From: Bacteroidales bacterium
GTDB lineage: Bacteria > Bacteroidota > Bacteroidia > Bacteroidales > UBA932
Length of the DNA: 64,000 bases
Assembly (NCBI GenBank): GCA_017428325.1
Contig: JAFRRA010000002.1
Location: 62,001-126,000, forward strand
Direction of reading: 5' to 3'
Shown: positions 8,217 through 17,095 of the stretch, one piece after another
Numbering within the stretch: the stretch's first letter is position 1
Layout: every line of letters begins with the position of its first letter
Made by a program: the position numbers and the translations under genes
The notes under the pieces: generated by a model
Told to the model about the DNA's origin: nothing
Seen by the model: the letters and a program-made list of their open reading frames with translations, nothing else
Database searches by the model: none

Positions 8217-10343
8217 CTAGTTGCCCAATGTCAGTCTTACAACCTGTCCTTTCTCTACCGCAGAGCCTGGTGCAGGACTCTGTTCCTTTACTCTTCCGTG
8301 ACCGGTGAATTCCACTTTAAATCCCTGGTTCTCGAGGATGTAAAGTGCATCCTTGAGGCCCATTCCCTTTACGCTGGCAAGGGAGTCGCGGTCCAGGGTT
8401 ATGCTTTCTGCAGACACGGCGTTGGTGTCTGACGAGAAGGAAACCCATCTGTTGTCCGCTATCGCCGAGACTATATCCCTGCTGTTGGTGGAAGGGATGT
8501 TCTTCAGCACGGTCTTGCTTGGCGCGCCCATACCGGCGGCTATACTCGGGTTGCTCTTTTTATTGCTTTTCTGGCTTCCGTCCAGTTTCTCGTTCCAGTG
8601 AGGGGTGTTGGCGTATATGAACCTCGCGATCTTGAGGAAAGGAGGTCCTGCCAGTGTGGCTCCGTAGAAGTTGCCGGCAGTCTTTCCTGAGTAGAGGACC
8701 ACGATAACGCTGTATTCCGGGTTTTCGCTCGGGAAGAATCCGCAGAATGTAGCCTGGTATCTCCTGAGTCCGCCTTTTTCGTAACCGCCACCCTCAAACG
8801 CGATTCTGGCTGTTCCTGTCTTGCCGCTGATGTGGAAAGGTTCCTTGTTCATCATCTTTCCGGTTCCGTCTGTGACAACTGCCCTGAGCGCCTCCCTTGC
8901 CAGTTCCGCGGTCTTCTTGCTGCAGATGGAGCCGCTTATTTCCTGTGGCTTGAACTTCTTTACAACCTTGCCGTCCTTCTCGTACCCTTCTATGAAATAA
9001 GGCTTCATCATCCTTCCGTCATTGGCTATGGCGTTGTAGAATGTGAGGGTGTGGAGCGGGGTGATCAGAAGTCCGTAGCCGAAGCCCATGGACGCCAGCA
9101 GTCCAGGTCCCCAGATAGGATCGTCCGGAGAATGGATTACGGCGTTGCCCTCTCCCTGGATATCCAGCCTGAATTTCTCTCCGAGCTTCATGTTCTGGAT
9201 CCTGTTCACGAATTCCTTCGGGTTCTTCTCGTAGTTTCTGGTTGCTATCTTGGCAAAGCAGACGTTGGACGAGTGGGCGAAGGCTCCCTTGAGGGTCTGG
9301 ACTCCCACAGCGTGGCTGTCTGAAACCTTCTGCCCCATATAGGTCCAGGTTCCGGCTCCTCCGTCCACGATAGATTCCAGCGTTTCCTTGCCGTCTTCCA
9401 GAACCGCCACCAGAGTGACGAGCTTCAGCACGCTGCCCGGCTCGGTTGCCTGGCCCACGGCATAGTTCAGAGACTCGTCAAAGCCTCCCTTGCCGTCGTT
9501 CTTGAGGTTGGCGATGGCGCGGATGGCTCCCGTACGCCTTTCCATAACCACGGCGGTCGCTCCCTCAACATTGTAGCCCTTTCCGAGCTGCTCCTTAAGT
9601 GCGTCTTCCACGGCTTCCTGGAGGTCGATGTCCAGCGTTGTGCGGATACTGTAGCCGTCTTCCGGAGCCACATTCTGCTCGGAATTGATAGGAACCCATT
9701 CTCCGCCCGTGAGCCTCTGGTAGGTCTGCTTTCCAGGTCTTCCTTTCAGATAATAGTCCCAACTACCTTCAATACCCACACCCACGCCAAGGGTGTTGAT
9801 GAAGCCGATGGTCCTGTAGGCGGTACGCCCGTAAGGGTTCTTGCGGCGGTATTCTTCCTCAACTATGATTCCTCCGCTGTTTCCGCCCTTTGAAAAGAGA
9901 GGGAACTGCTTGACCTGGGCCAGCTCGGAATAGTCCAGAAGGCGGTTGTTGACCTTGAGATATCTCTTCCCTTTTTCCCTTCCGTCCGTTATCAGTTTCT
10001 TGTACTGGGCTGCGGTCTTGTCCTTGTAGAAGTCTGCCAGGGACTTGGTAAGGCCATCTATGTACTTGTCGAAAGTATCCTTCTCGCTGACCGTGCAGTC
10101 CATGTAGATCTTGTAGTACGGGATGCTGCTTGCCAGAAGCCTTCCGTCCTTGGCCAGGATGTCTCCCCTGATTGGCTCTGTCTCAATTACCCTGTATGCA
10201 ATCTTGTCTCCGGACTTGATGTCTTTCTTGAAGAACTGGACAACGATGATCCGGATGACGACCATAGCGGCTATCAGCATTATTATCTGATAGACCCTGG
10301 ACGAGCGCTTGAATATGAGTTTATATCTTTCTGTCGTTTCCAT
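8217..10343 (-). CDS. ftsI: Septal peptidoglycan transpeptidase FtsI (PBP3) with C-terminal PASTA domain
   Basis: Class B penicillin-binding protein that cross-links septal peptidoglycan in the periplasm together with FtsW. An N-terminal membrane anchor at about residues 18-37 is followed by a dimerisation domain and the transpeptidase domain. The active-site motifs are all present: SVLK with Ser304 and Lys307, SSN at 358-360, and KTG at 508-510. The last 50-60 residues form a PASTA domain, ending in VEKGQVVRLTLGN. I chose the ATG at 10343 (METTERYK, 708 residues). An upstream in-frame start at 10382 would overlap ftsL and adds a poorly conserved stretch. Confidence 0.96.
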   Translation of the reverse strand: METTERYKLIFKRSSRVYQIIMLIAAMVVIRIIVVQFFKKDIKSGDKIAYRVIETEPIRGDILAKDGRLLASSIPYYKIYMDCTVSEKDTFDKYIDGLTKSLADFYKDKTAAQYKKLITDGREKGKRYLKVNNRLLDYSELAQVKQFPLFSKGGNSGGIIVEEEYRRKNPYGRTAYRTIGFINTLGVGVGIEGSWDYYLKGRPGKQTYQRLTGGEWVPINSEQNVAPEDGYSIRTTLDIDLQEAVEDALKEQLGKGYNVEGATAVVMERRTGAIRAIANLKNDGKGGFDESLNYAVGQATEPGSVLKLVTLVAVLEDGKETLESIVDGGAGTWTYMGQKVSDSHAVGVQTLKGAFAHSSNVCFAKIATRNYEKNPKEFVNRIQNMKLGEKFRLDIQGEGNAVIHSPDDPIWGPGLLASMGFGYGLLITPLHTLTFYNAIANDGRMMKPYFIEGYEKDGKVVKKFKPQEISGSICSKKTAELAREALRAVVTDGTGKMMNKEPFHISGKTGTARIAFEGGGYEKGGLRRYQATFCGFFPSENPEYSVIVVLYSGKTAGNFYGATLAGPPFLKIARFIYANTPHWNEKLDGSQKSNKKSNPSIAAGMGAPSKTVLKNIPSTNSRDIVSAIADNRWVSFSSDTNAVSAESITLDRDSLASVKGMGLKDALYILENQGFKVEFTGHGRVKEQSPAPGSAVEKGQVVRLTLGN

Positions 10344-10356
10344 ACCGTCCCTCCTT

Positions 10357-10704
10357 TCAGAACCCTTCGTTTGCAGAATCATATTCTTTTACCCTGAATG
10401 CCGGCTCGGTAGGATCCTTCAGCGTGGATCCGCTTTGCTGCAGGCGGAGTTTTATCTCGCTTCTGCTGCTCTGGGCCTGAAGTTTGGCTTCCTTGCTGGT
10501 GTAATCCGCCTTCAGGTTCTTCAGCTCCCTGGCATTGCGGCTACTGGCCTTCTGGGTGTTTATCACGGCAAGGTTCAGGGTGATGTAAAGGAAGATGAGC
10601 ACAAAGATGTAGAGGATGAACACCCACTGGCCGGCAAGTTGCCTGCGTGTGAGGAACTGTCCGCCCAAAAGGTCATTCTTTATGTCGAATCTTCTCTTTG
10701 CCAT
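10357..10704 (-). CDS. FtsL-like divisome protein, Bacteroidota type
   Basis: A 115-residue bitopic membrane protein: a short basic cytoplasmic start, one transmembrane segment at about residues 27-47, and a polar periplasmic helix rich in Lys, Gln and Ala likely to form a coiled coil. FtsL recruits FtsI and FtsW to the septum together with FtsB and FtsQ. Identification rests on size, topology and the gap between rsmH (2 bp) and ftsI (13 bp), which is where ftsL always sits. Sequence similarity to proteobacterial FtsL is not expected to be visible. Confidence 0.85.
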   Translation of the reverse strand: MAKRRFDIKNDLLGGQFLTRRQLAGQWVFILYIFVLIFLYITLNLAVINTQKASSRNARELKNLKADYTSKEAKLQAQSSRSEIKLRLQQSGSTLKDPTEPAFRVKEYDSANEGF

Positions 10705-10706
10705 TC

Positions 10707-11579
10707 TCAGCTTCTTGTTCTTTCTCCATAACGGAGTTTGGCGCTGCGGCTCCTTCCGTTGCCTTCAATTTCCTCCCCGGACGGGAGAACCGGTTTTCGC
10801 GTGAGGATCTCAAAGGTTCCGTCGTCTTTCCCTTTCCGGAAGAAGTTCTTCACTATCCTGTCTTCCAGGGAGTGGTAGGTTATCACACTTAGCCTGCCCT
10901 TGTCTGACAGCACCCGGGTGCATCCTTCCAGCAGGTCTTCCAGCGCCCTCATCTCTCCATTCACCTCTATCCTCAGCGACTGGAACACTTTTCCGAGAAA
11001 CTTCCTCTCTGTCTGGGAGTTGAAGAATCTTTCCAGTGCGTCCCTGAGGTCCTGTGTGGTTGATATCCTTTGTTTTGTCCTGGCTGAAACTATCGCTGAG
11101 GCGACTTTTCCCGCCGCATCCACCTCTCCGTAATCCCTCAGCACCCTTACCAGGTCTTCAGCCGTGTAGGTGTTCACCACCTGTGCCGCATCCAGATCCG
11201 CCAAAGTGTTCATCCTCATATCCAGCGGTGAATCAAACCTGTATGAGAAGCCCCTCTCCGCAGTATCGAACTGATGGGAAGAGACCCCAAGGTCTGCAAT
11301 CACCCCGTCAACCATCCCCACGCCAAGATATCTGATATAGTTCTCCAGAAACCGGAAATTGCTCCGTATCTTTGTAATCCTCTTGTCTTCAGGTACATTT
11401 GCAAGCGCGTCCTCATCCTGGTCAAACACTATCAGCCGCCCCTTCTGTCCAAGTCTTGCCAGGATTTCCCTGCTGTGGCCACCGCCTCCGAAAGTTACAT
11501 CTACATAGACACCGTCCATTCTGCCCTCTATTCCCAAAGCATCCACGCTCTCGGTCAGCAGTACGCTCCTGTGGTACAT
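10707..11579 (-). CDS. rsmH: 16S rRNA (cytosine-1402-N4)-methyltransferase
   Basis: RsmH (MraW) methylates N4 of C1402 in the ribosomal decoding centre using S-adenosylmethionine. The 290-residue protein opens with the typical HRSVLLTESVDAL, has the SAM-binding loop VDVTFGGGGHSREIL near residue 30, the DLGVSSHQFD motif near residue 100, and the C-terminal ITYHSLEDRIVK motif followed by the basic tail. Length and location right after mraZ (4-bp gap) are typical. Confidence 0.97.
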   Translation of the reverse strand: MYHRSVLLTESVDALGIEGRMDGVYVDVTFGGGGHSREILARLGQKGRLIVFDQDEDALANVPEDKRITKIRSNFRFLENYIRYLGVGMVDGVIADLGVSSHQFDTAERGFSYRFDSPLDMRMNTLADLDAAQVVNTYTAEDLVRVLRDYGEVDAAGKVASAIVSARTKQRISTTQDLRDALERFFNSQTERKFLGKVFQSLRIEVNGEMRALEDLLEGCTRVLSDKGRLSVITYHSLEDRIVKNFFRKGKDDGTFEILTRKPVLPSGEEIEGNGRSRSAKLRYGERTRS

Positions 11580-11583
11580 AGGC

Positions 11584-12039
11584 TTATCCTAAGAGTTTCT
11601 CTGTCAGTGAAGTAAAGTCTTCCTCACTCATCCTGCCCACACCGAAGTTCTCCTTAGCCCAAATCTCGATCTTGAAATCGTTGCCTGAGAATACGATATC
11701 CTTTCCCACTCCAATCTTGGCCAGAAGGTTCTTCGGTATTATTATTCTTCCAACTTTCTGGTCCAGAGTCACCAGTGCACGGTCCATCATATACTCGCGA
11801 TACCAGGCAGCGTCTTCCTTCCTGAAGAGGTTAAGACGGCTGCGGACCTGCTCAGACTCCTGGTCCCACTGCTCGTAAGTAAACATATTCAGGCAGTTGG
11901 CAAACAGATCCTTCTTGATCACGAAGGAAACCTCTCCGTCACCGGAGTGCTTTCCAACGATGTTCTTGAAGGCTGCAGGAACCACCACTCTGCCCTTGTC
12001 GTCCAGCTTGGCTTCGTATTCTCCTATGAATTTTACCAT
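11584..12039 (-). CDS. mraZ: MraZ transcriptional regulator of the dcw cluster
   Basis: MraZ is an AbrB-like DNA-binding protein that controls the dcw operon and itself. The 151-residue sequence has two copies of the MraZ domain: the first opens with GEYEAKLDDKGRVVVP, the second contains TLDQKVGRIIIPKNL, both with the DxxGR-type signature (DDKGR; DQKVGR). The length is normal. It is the first gene of the operon and has three GTGGR operator repeats just upstream (12092-12116), which supports autoregulation. Confidence 0.96.
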   Translation of the reverse strand: MVKFIGEYEAKLDDKGRVVVPAAFKNIVGKHSGDGEVSFVIKKDLFANCLNMFTYEQWDQESEQVRSRLNLFRKEDAAWYREYMMDRALVTLDQKVGRIIIPKNLLAKIGVGKDIVFSGNDFKIEIWAKENFGVGRMSEEDFTSLTEKLLG

Positions 12040-12073
12040 TTTCTTGTCTCTTAGGGGCTTTTGTACCCGATGG

Positions 12074-12116
12074 CAAAATTAGAAATTCTTTCCCACTTTT
12101 TCCCACATTATTCCAC
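12074..12116 (-). promoter_or_regulatory. mraZ promoter -7 element with three MraZ operator boxes
   Basis: Reading the minus strand, GTGGA (12116-12112), GTGGG (12106-12102) and GTGGG (12096-12092) lie exactly 10 bp apart, so they are on the same face of the helix. MraZ of other bacteria binds GTGGG-type direct repeats spaced 10 bp apart. Eleven bases further downstream is TAATTTTG (12081-12074), a perfect Bacteroidota -7 element TAnnTTTG. The boxes therefore cover the -33 region, as expected for repression by MraZ. A clear TTG -33 element is not seen. Confidence 0.82.
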
Positions 12117-12146
12117 TTTTGTTCCAAAAAGTTATCAACAATTAAA

Positions 12147-12173
12147 GCCCCATCTCTGTTCAAAAGATGGGGC
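12147..12173 (-). terminator. Rho-independent terminator after lptB
   Basis: A perfect 9-bp inverted repeat, GCCCCATCT with AGATGGGGC, encloses a 9-base loop. On the minus strand it is followed by TTTAATTG, a short U-tract. It lies between lptB and the mraZ promoter and would separate the dnaX-lptB transcript from the dcw operon. Confidence 0.65.
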
Positions 12174-12244
12174 GATGCGGTAAATCGCTATGCAAATGCG
12201 GATTTAGGTGCGCAAGCGGGACTGCGCTTTGAGCCTTGCGGAGG

Positions 12245-12997
12245 CTATTCGTCCTCTCTTACGCTGAGCTTGGCCTTGCGGAGGTCGAAGTTGCTTCCGA
12301 GGTACTTCTTCCTTGCGTCCGGATTGGCTGCAAGTTCCTCCGGAGTGCCGCTGTAGAGGATTTTTCCTTCAAACAGCAGGTAGGCTCTGTCCGTTATGGC
12401 GAGTGTCTCGTGGACGTTGTGGTCCGTGATTATGATTCCGATATTCTTCTTCTTGAGCTTGGCAATGATGTGCTGGATGTCTTCCACTGCAATCGGGTCC
12501 ACACCGGCGAACGGCTCGTCCAGAAGTATGAACTTAGGGTTGATGGCCAGCGCTCTGGCTATCTCGCACCTTCTTCTCTCTCCTCCTGAGAGCTGGATTC
12601 CGTAGCTCTTCCTCACTTTCTGGAGGGTGAATTCCTCGATGAGCTGCTCAAGGCGGTCCTTGCGTTCTGCCGCCGGAATATCGCTGAGCTCCATTACGGC
12701 GTTTATGTTGTCCTCCACGCTGAGCTTGCGGAATACGGACGCTTCCTGTGCGAGGTATCCAAGGCCTTTCTGGGCTCGGCGATACATTGGCAGGCTGGTT
12801 ATTTCCTCTTCATCCAGGAAGATCTTTCCGCCGTTCGGCTTGACAAGTCCGGTAACCATATAGAAACTGGTGGTCTTGCCGGCTCCGTTAGGCCCCAGAA
12901 GTCCCACGATTTCTCCCTGCTCCACATCGTAGGAGACATTGTTGACCACGGTTCTCGGACCGTATTTCTTAACAAGGTTTTCGCAACGTAAACGCAT
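12245..12997 (-). CDS. lptB: LPS export ABC transporter ATPase LptB
   Basis: The cytoplasmic ATPase of the LptB2FGC complex, which extracts lipopolysaccharide from the inner membrane and drives it to the outer membrane. The 250 residues carry Walker [10 protein letters not shown] near residue 35, a Q-loop [11 protein letters not shown] that is characteristic of LptB, signature LSGGERRR near residue 135, Walker [13 protein letters not shown], and the H-loop ITDHNV followed by the LptB-type C-terminal SGTPEEL region. It follows dnaX with a 1-bp gap, so the two are very likely co-transcribed. Confidence 0.96.
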   Translation of the reverse strand: MRLRCENLVKKYGPRTVVNNVSYDVEQGEIVGLLGPNGAGKTTSFYMVTGLVKPNGGKIFLDEEEITSLPMYRRAQKGLGYLAQEASVFRKLSVEDNINAVMELSDIPAAERKDRLEQLIEEFTLQKVRKSYGIQLSGGERRRCEIARALAINPKFILLDEPFAGVDPIAVEDIQHIIAKLKKKNIGIIITDHNVHETLAITDRAYLLFEGKILYSGTPEELAANPDARKKYLGSNFDLRKAKLSVREDE

Positions 12998-12998
12998 A

Positions 12999-15038
12999 TT
13001 ACTTGAGTTCTGCGCCCATATCTTTCTTCAGCTGGGCAAATTCCGGGTTGTTTTCTGTGAGGTATCTGTCCTTGTCCTGAGGCATATACATCTTCTTGAC
13101 GATATCTTCCCTGCTCTTTATCCTGACGGCCAGCTTGACATCCTCGTTCTGGAGTGCTTTCCTCAAAAAGTTTGCCATCTGGGCTCCCGTCTGCTGTTCG
13201 ATCCAGGCTTTCTGGCTGGAGTTGCTGACTGCAAACGCCACGGTATCCGTTCCTTCTTCCAGGACAGGGTGGGCTTCCTTGAGCATTGCTATGAAGCGGA
13301 CAAGTTTAGGGCTCTTCTGCTCGTACATTGCCACCATCTTGCTCCAGGCTGCGTCTACGGCTTCCTGGGTTACTGGTTTTCCGGTTGACGGACCCATGAA
13401 GTCCAGAGGTTTCTTTTCTGCAGCCTCTTCCTGCTTTTTCTCGTTCATCAGGCTGCTGATGCTTATGCCATGGGCAAATGCTGGGGTAGGCTCTGGTTTT
13501 GGCTCAGCGACAGGTGCTGGCTCAGGCTCTGCAGCGGTTTCTGCCGTTTGCGCTACGCTCGGGCCTTGCGGCTGATCCTCGCTCATGCGCTGCACAGCAG
13601 AATCCTCTGCCTTCTCAGGTTCTGCTTGGGCTTCTGCAGGTTTTTCCGGTTCACTGAACAGTGATACAGGCTCTTCTGCCTTTTCTATCTGTGCAGGTTT
13701 TTCAGGCTCAGCGACAGGTTCTGGCTCTGCTGGTTCTGGCTCGGCAGCGGTTTCTGCCGTTTGCGCTACGCTCGGGCCTTGCGGCTGATCCTCGCTCATG
13801 CGCTGTACAGCAGGACTTGCTGCCTGTTCTGATTCTGCAGGTGCCTCTGCAGGTTCAGCTGATTTTACAGGTTCTGGCTGTGCAGGTTTTACAGGCTCTG
13901 GTGCTGGTTCTGCCTTCTCTGGTGCAGGGGCAGGTCTGGCGGCTGGTTCCACAAGCTGGCTTATGCGTACGAGCATGAATTCCACGAGCAGGCGCTGATT
14001 GTTGCTGCGGGCATAGTCTCCCTCGCACTTTTCCGTGGCGGCCAGGGCCTTGAAGAGGAACTTCAAAGGGCATCTCTGGCTTTGCTGGCGGTATTTGACT
14101 TCCAGTTCAGGAGAAACTTCCAGCAGTTTTGCCGAGGCGGTTTCCTTGCAGATAAGCAGGTTGCGCAAATGGTTGCCAAGCCCTCCCACAAAGTACAGGG
14201 CGTTGAATCCCTTGGAAAGGACCTCGTCAAACAATACAAGCGAATCGGCGAATTTTCCATCCAGGGAATTGTCTATGAGCTTGAAATAATAGTCGTAATC
14301 CAGAACGTTCAGGTTCTTTATGACGGAAGCGTAATCCACTGTATTCCCGCAATATGCCACCACCTGGTCGAAGAGCGTCAGGGCGTCTCTCATTGCCCCG
14401 TCCGCCTTTTCGGCAATAACGTGGAGCGACCCGTCATCTATCTGTACTTCTTCCTTGGCGGCTATCATCTTGAGGTTCTTGACGATATCCGGAATGGAAA
14501 TGCGGTTGAAGTCATAGACCTGGCATCGGCTGAGGATGGTAGGGATTATCTTGTGCTTTTCTGTAGTGGCAAGGATGAAGATAGCGTGCTGAGGCGGTTC
14601 CTCCAGTGTCTTGAGGAAGGCGTTGAATGCACTGGTGGAGAGCATATGGACCTCGTCTATGATGTAGACGCTGTACTTTCCGATCTGAGGAGGAATCATC
14701 ACTTTCTCCGTCAGGGCGCGGATATCGTCCACGGAGTTGTTGGAGGCGGCATCCAGTTCGTGGATGCAGTAGGAACGTCCCTCCTCAAAGGATTTGCAGC
14801 TCTCGCACTGACCGCAAGGCTCCATATCCTCGCCCGGGTTCATGCAGTTGATGATCTTGGCGAATATCCTGGCTGTGGTGGTCTTGCCAACTCCCCTTGG
14901 TCCGCAGAAAAGATATGCGTGTGCCAGCTGGCCCCTCTTGATGGAGTTCTTGAGGGTTGTGGCTATGCTGTCCTGACCGATAAGAGTCCCGAATGTTGCG
15001 GGACGGTATTTCCTTGCCGATACAATGAATTTTTCCAT
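12999..15038 (-). CDS. dnaX: DNA polymerase III subunits gamma and tau
   Basis: DnaX is the ATPase of the replicative clamp loader. From the chosen ATG at 15038 ([13 protein letters not shown]) it has 679 residues. Walker A GPRGVGKT is at residues 46-53, zinc-ligand cysteines are at 65, 75, 78 and 81, the DEVHMLS Walker B follows, and sensor-1 LATTEKHK comes next. A Pro/Glu/Ala-rich linker spans roughly residues 380-545 and contains an in-frame duplication (see repeat at 13531-13813). A C-terminal tau-like domain closes the protein. An upstream in-frame ATG at 15089 would add a non-conserved extension. A -7 like element TAAATTTG at 15051-15044 lies only a few bases from the chosen start, so the mRNA could be nearly leaderless. 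Confidence 0.95.
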   Translation of the reverse strand: MEKFIVSARKYRPATFGTLIGQDSIATTLKNSIKRGQLAHAYLFCGPRGVGKTTTARIFAKIINCMNPGEDMEPCGQCESCKSFEEGRSYCIHELDAASNNSVDDIRALTEKVMIPPQIGKYSVYIIDEVHMLSTSAFNAFLKTLEEPPQHAIFILATTEKHKIIPTILSRCQVYDFNRISIPDIVKNLKMIAAKEEVQIDDGSLHVIAEKADGAMRDALTLFDQVVAYCGNTVDYASVIKNLNVLDYDYYFKLIDNSLDGKFADSLVLFDEVLSKGFNALYFVGGLGNHLRNLLICKETASAKLLEVSPELEVKYRQQSQRCPLKFLFKALAATEKCEGDYARSNNQRLLVEFMLVRISQLVEPAARPAPAPEKAEPAPEPVKPAQPEPVKSAEPAEAPAESEQAASPAVQRMSEDQPQGPSVAQTAETAAEPEPAEPEPVAEPEKPAQIEKAEEPVSLFSEPEKPAEAQAEPEKAEDSAVQRMSEDQPQGPSVAQTAETAAEPEPAPVAEPKPEPTPAFAHGISISSLMNEKKQEEAAEKKPLDFMGPSTGKPVTQEAVDAAWSKMVAMYEQKSPKLVRFIAMLKEAHPVLEEGTDTVAFAVSNSSQKAWIEQQTGAQMANFLRKALQNEDVKLAVRIKSREDIVKKMYMPQDKDRYLTENNPEFAQLKKDMGAELK
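13531..13813. repeat. Two 70-bp direct repeat copies inside the dnaX linker
   Basis: Copies at 13531-13600 and 13744-13813 match at 69 of 70 bases; the first 62 are identical. The period is 213 bp (71 codons), so the reading frame is kept. Each copy encodes a segment containing [17 protein letters not shown] in the acidic, proline-rich linker of DnaX. The composition of the copies (many GC-rich codons and several CpG) differs from the monotonous Glu-Pro-Ala codons around them. Confidence 0.9.
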
Positions 15039-15043
15039 AGCCA

Positions 15044-15081
15044 CAAATTTAGGAAAAAACCGATAATTATTTCTAATTTTG
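15044..15081. promoter_or_regulatory. Divergent -7 elements for dnaX and the M16 peptidase gene
   Basis: Plus strand: TAATTTTG at 15074-15081, 37 bases before the M16 peptidase ATG. Minus strand: TAAATTTG at 15051-15044, 5 bases before the dnaX ATG. Both match TAnnTTTG, the Bacteroidota -7 element. Neither has a clean TTTG at the usual -33 distance, so these are calls from one element each. Confidence 0.45.
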
Positions 15082-15118
15082 CCGTCCATTAAAAGAAGTA
15101 TCACCATATACCCTTCAG

Positions 15119-16393
15119 ATGAAGAAAGATTCGTTGCTGTTCGCTTTCACAAAGACTAATTCTCCAGTAGCATATTGCATATTGAGCATAGGAATGGGAA
15201 CCCGGGACGAAGATCCCAAGTTCAACGGTCTGGCGCACCTTACGGAGCATATGCTCTTCAAGGGCACGCCCAACCGCTCGTCGGTGAACATAGCCAGTTA
15301 CCTCGAGAAGGTGGGCGGAGACCTTAACGCCTTCACCACCAAGGAGAGGATAGTGCTGTATTCCACCACGTTGAAGGAAGATATCAAGAAGGCTGCCGGC
15401 CTGGTTTTCGAGGTGGCTTTCGCCTCGTCTTTTCCGCTGGAAGAGCTCAAGAAGGAGAAGGAAGTTGTCTATGACGAAATCATAACCTACCAGGATTCCC
15501 CGTCTGAACTGCTGTTCGACAATTTTGAGGGAGAGCTCTTTGAAGGAACTCCTCTGGGTTATTCCATACTCGGCGACAGGAAAACCCTGGAACCCGTCAC
15601 TCCTGTAATACTCAAGAATAACCGCGACAGGTTTTTCCGTCCTTCCAACATGACCCTTTCCGTTGCCGGAAACTTTGAGGAGAAAGAGATTATGGAGATC
15701 CTGCAGAAGGAACTGGAAAAATGGAGCCCGGGTGCAACCCTTTGCACTTCTTACGGAAAGCTTCCTGCTACAAGCCGTCAGTTCGCACTCAAGAGGCTGG
15801 ATGGAGAAGGGGAGAATAAAGCCATGTTCATAGAGGGCAAGAAATTCGACAGATGCGAGGACCGCAAGCTTCGCCAGGCCCACTGCATAGTTGGATGCAC
15901 GGCATTTTCTTATTACGAGAGAAGGAAGAGGGCGGCTCTGTCGTTGATTACCAATATGCTCGGAGGACCGGCCTCCAATTCCCGCCTGAGTCTGTCGCTG
16001 AGGGAAAAGCATGCGCTTGTATATCACATAGATGCAAGCGTGGTTTCCTATAAGGATACAGGCATTTTCTGTATCTACTTCGGCTGCGACAAGAAATATC
16101 TGGACAAGTGCATGCGCCTTATGTGGAAGGAACTCCAGAGGTTTGTGGAAGAGCCGCTTACCCCAAGGGTTCTGGCGGCTGCTAAGAAACAGATGATAGG
16201 CCAGCTCTCAATTTCCGGAGACAATGCTGAGGCACGAAGCCTTACCATCGGAAAGAGCCTGCTCCTTACCGGAAACGTTACTTCCATAGAGCAGATCCGC
16301 TCTGAGATAGAGAACGTTACATCCGAAGATATCCTTGAAGTTTCCCGCCAGATTCTGCGCAGGGACCGCATGAGCCGCCTGGTATTCTATTAG
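15119..16393 (+). CDS. M16 family zinc metallopeptidase (insulinase/processing-peptidase type)
   Basis: A 424-residue pitrilysin-family peptidase. The inverted zinc motif HLTEH is at residues 40-44, and the distal zinc ligand Glu is near residue 120 (EVVYDE), the spacing expected for HxxEH-x(75-76)-E. A second, inactive M16 half with the usual SLSLREKHALVYHIDA segment follows. There is no signal peptide, so a cytoplasmic location is likely. M16 peptidases of this size degrade short peptides or presequences; the substrate cannot be told. It is followed after 3 bp by an O-methyltransferase gene. Confidence 0.92.
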   Translation: MKKDSLLFAFTKTNSPVAYCILSIGMGTRDEDPKFNGLAHLTEHMLFKGTPNRSSVNIASYLEKVGGDLNAFTTKERIVLYSTTLKEDIKKAAGLVFEVAFASSFPLEELKKEKEVVYDEIITYQDSPSELLFDNFEGELFEGTPLGYSILGDRKTLEPVTPVILKNNRDRFFRPSNMTLSVAGNFEEKEIMEILQKELEKWSPGATLCTSYGKLPATSRQFALKRLDGEGENKAMFIEGKKFDRCEDRKLRQAHCIVGCTAFSYYERRKRAALSLITNMLGGPASNSRLSLSLREKHALVYHIDASVVSYKDTGIFCIYFGCDKKYLDKCMRLMWKELQRFVEEPLTPRVLAAAKKQMIGQLSISGDNAEARSLTIGKSLLLTGNVTSIEQIRSEIENVTSEDILEVSRQILRRDRMSRLVFY

Positions 16394-16396
16394 CGT

Positions 16397-17035
16397 ATGG
16401 AAAAACTGTTGTCCGCATTAAACTGGATAGAGAGGCAGACTCACACCCGCACCAACCACGCACAAATGCTGGTAGGGCGTGAGGAAGGCCTGTATCTCAG
16501 GGATTTTGTCGTGCGGAACAATTGCAAGCGAGTGCTTGAAATAGGATCTTTCACAGGTTATTCCCTTGCCTGCCTGGCAGATGGAGTCCGCTCAGCCTCC
16601 GGACTTGTCACAAGAAACAAAGATGTGTTTGTTGATGCCATCGAGATAAACAGGGAGCTGGACTATATCATCGAAGAGGGGCTTCAGAGGGCGGGAGTTT
16701 CTGAACTGGTAAAGGTTTTCTTCGGCGATGCGGTTGAGTTGCTGTCTGAAAAAAGGGCAGGGGCGGATAACGGAATCGCTGAGGAATATGACCTTGTCTT
16801 CATAGATGCAGACAAGAGGCAGTATCCTCAGTATTATGAGCTTACGCTGCCTCTTGTAAAGCAGGGGGGATATATCCTTGCAGATAACGTTACCTGGTAC
16901 GGAAGGACGGAAGACCATAAGGATGCCAAGAGCGGGGGCATTGCCTCTTTCAACGCCATGGTTGAATCAGACAGCCGTGTGGAAAGCCATTTTGTGGACA
17001 TCAGGGACGGCCTTCTTGTCATCCGCCGCAAATAG
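16397..17035 (+). CDS. SAM-dependent O-methyltransferase (family 3, catechol/caffeoyl-CoA type)
   Basis: A 212-residue class I methyltransferase. SAM-binding motif I is LEIGSFTGYS at residues 47-56, followed by DAIEINRE, DLVFIDADKRQY near residue 133 (metal and SAM contact) and LADNVTWYG near residue 155 (metal-binding Asp-Asn). These match the family of divalent-metal-dependent O-methyltransferases (PF01596). The methyl acceptor is unknown. It is in an operon with the M16 peptidase gene (3-bp gap). Confidence 0.9.
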   Translation: MEKLLSALNWIERQTHTRTNHAQMLVGREEGLYLRDFVVRNNCKRVLEIGSFTGYSLACLADGVRSASGLVTRNKDVFVDAIEINRELDYIIEEGLQRAGVSELVKVFFGDAVELLSEKRAGADNGIAEEYDLVFIDADKRQYPQYYELTLPLVKQGGYILADNVTWYGRTEDHKDAKSGGIASFNAMVESDSRVESHFVDIRDGLLVIRRK

Positions 17036-17046
17036 GACTTTTTTCC

Positions 17047-17054
17047 TATATTTG
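17047..17054 (+). promoter_or_regulatory. -7 promoter element before the lipoprotein operon
   Basis: TATATTTG matches TAnnTTTG exactly and lies 41 bp before the ATG at 17096, in a short AT-rich gap after the methyltransferase stop. No -33 TTTG is found at the normal distance. Confidence 0.45.
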
Positions 17055-17095
17055 TAGAACAAGACATTATCAACTTAAACTAACACTATTCTATT

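Noticed and set aside
13531-13813. CRISPR array
   Set aside because: Only two copies, in frame in dnaX, with a 143-bp non-spacer-like interval.
14082-15092. Long plus-strand frame opposite dnaX
   Set aside because: It is a shadow of dnaX; the minus-strand frame has all DnaX motifs and the plus-strand translation has none.
15101-16027. 308-codon minus-strand frame opposite the M16 peptidase
   Set aside because: The plus-strand frame carries the zinc motif and the family pattern; the opposite frame has no recognised features.
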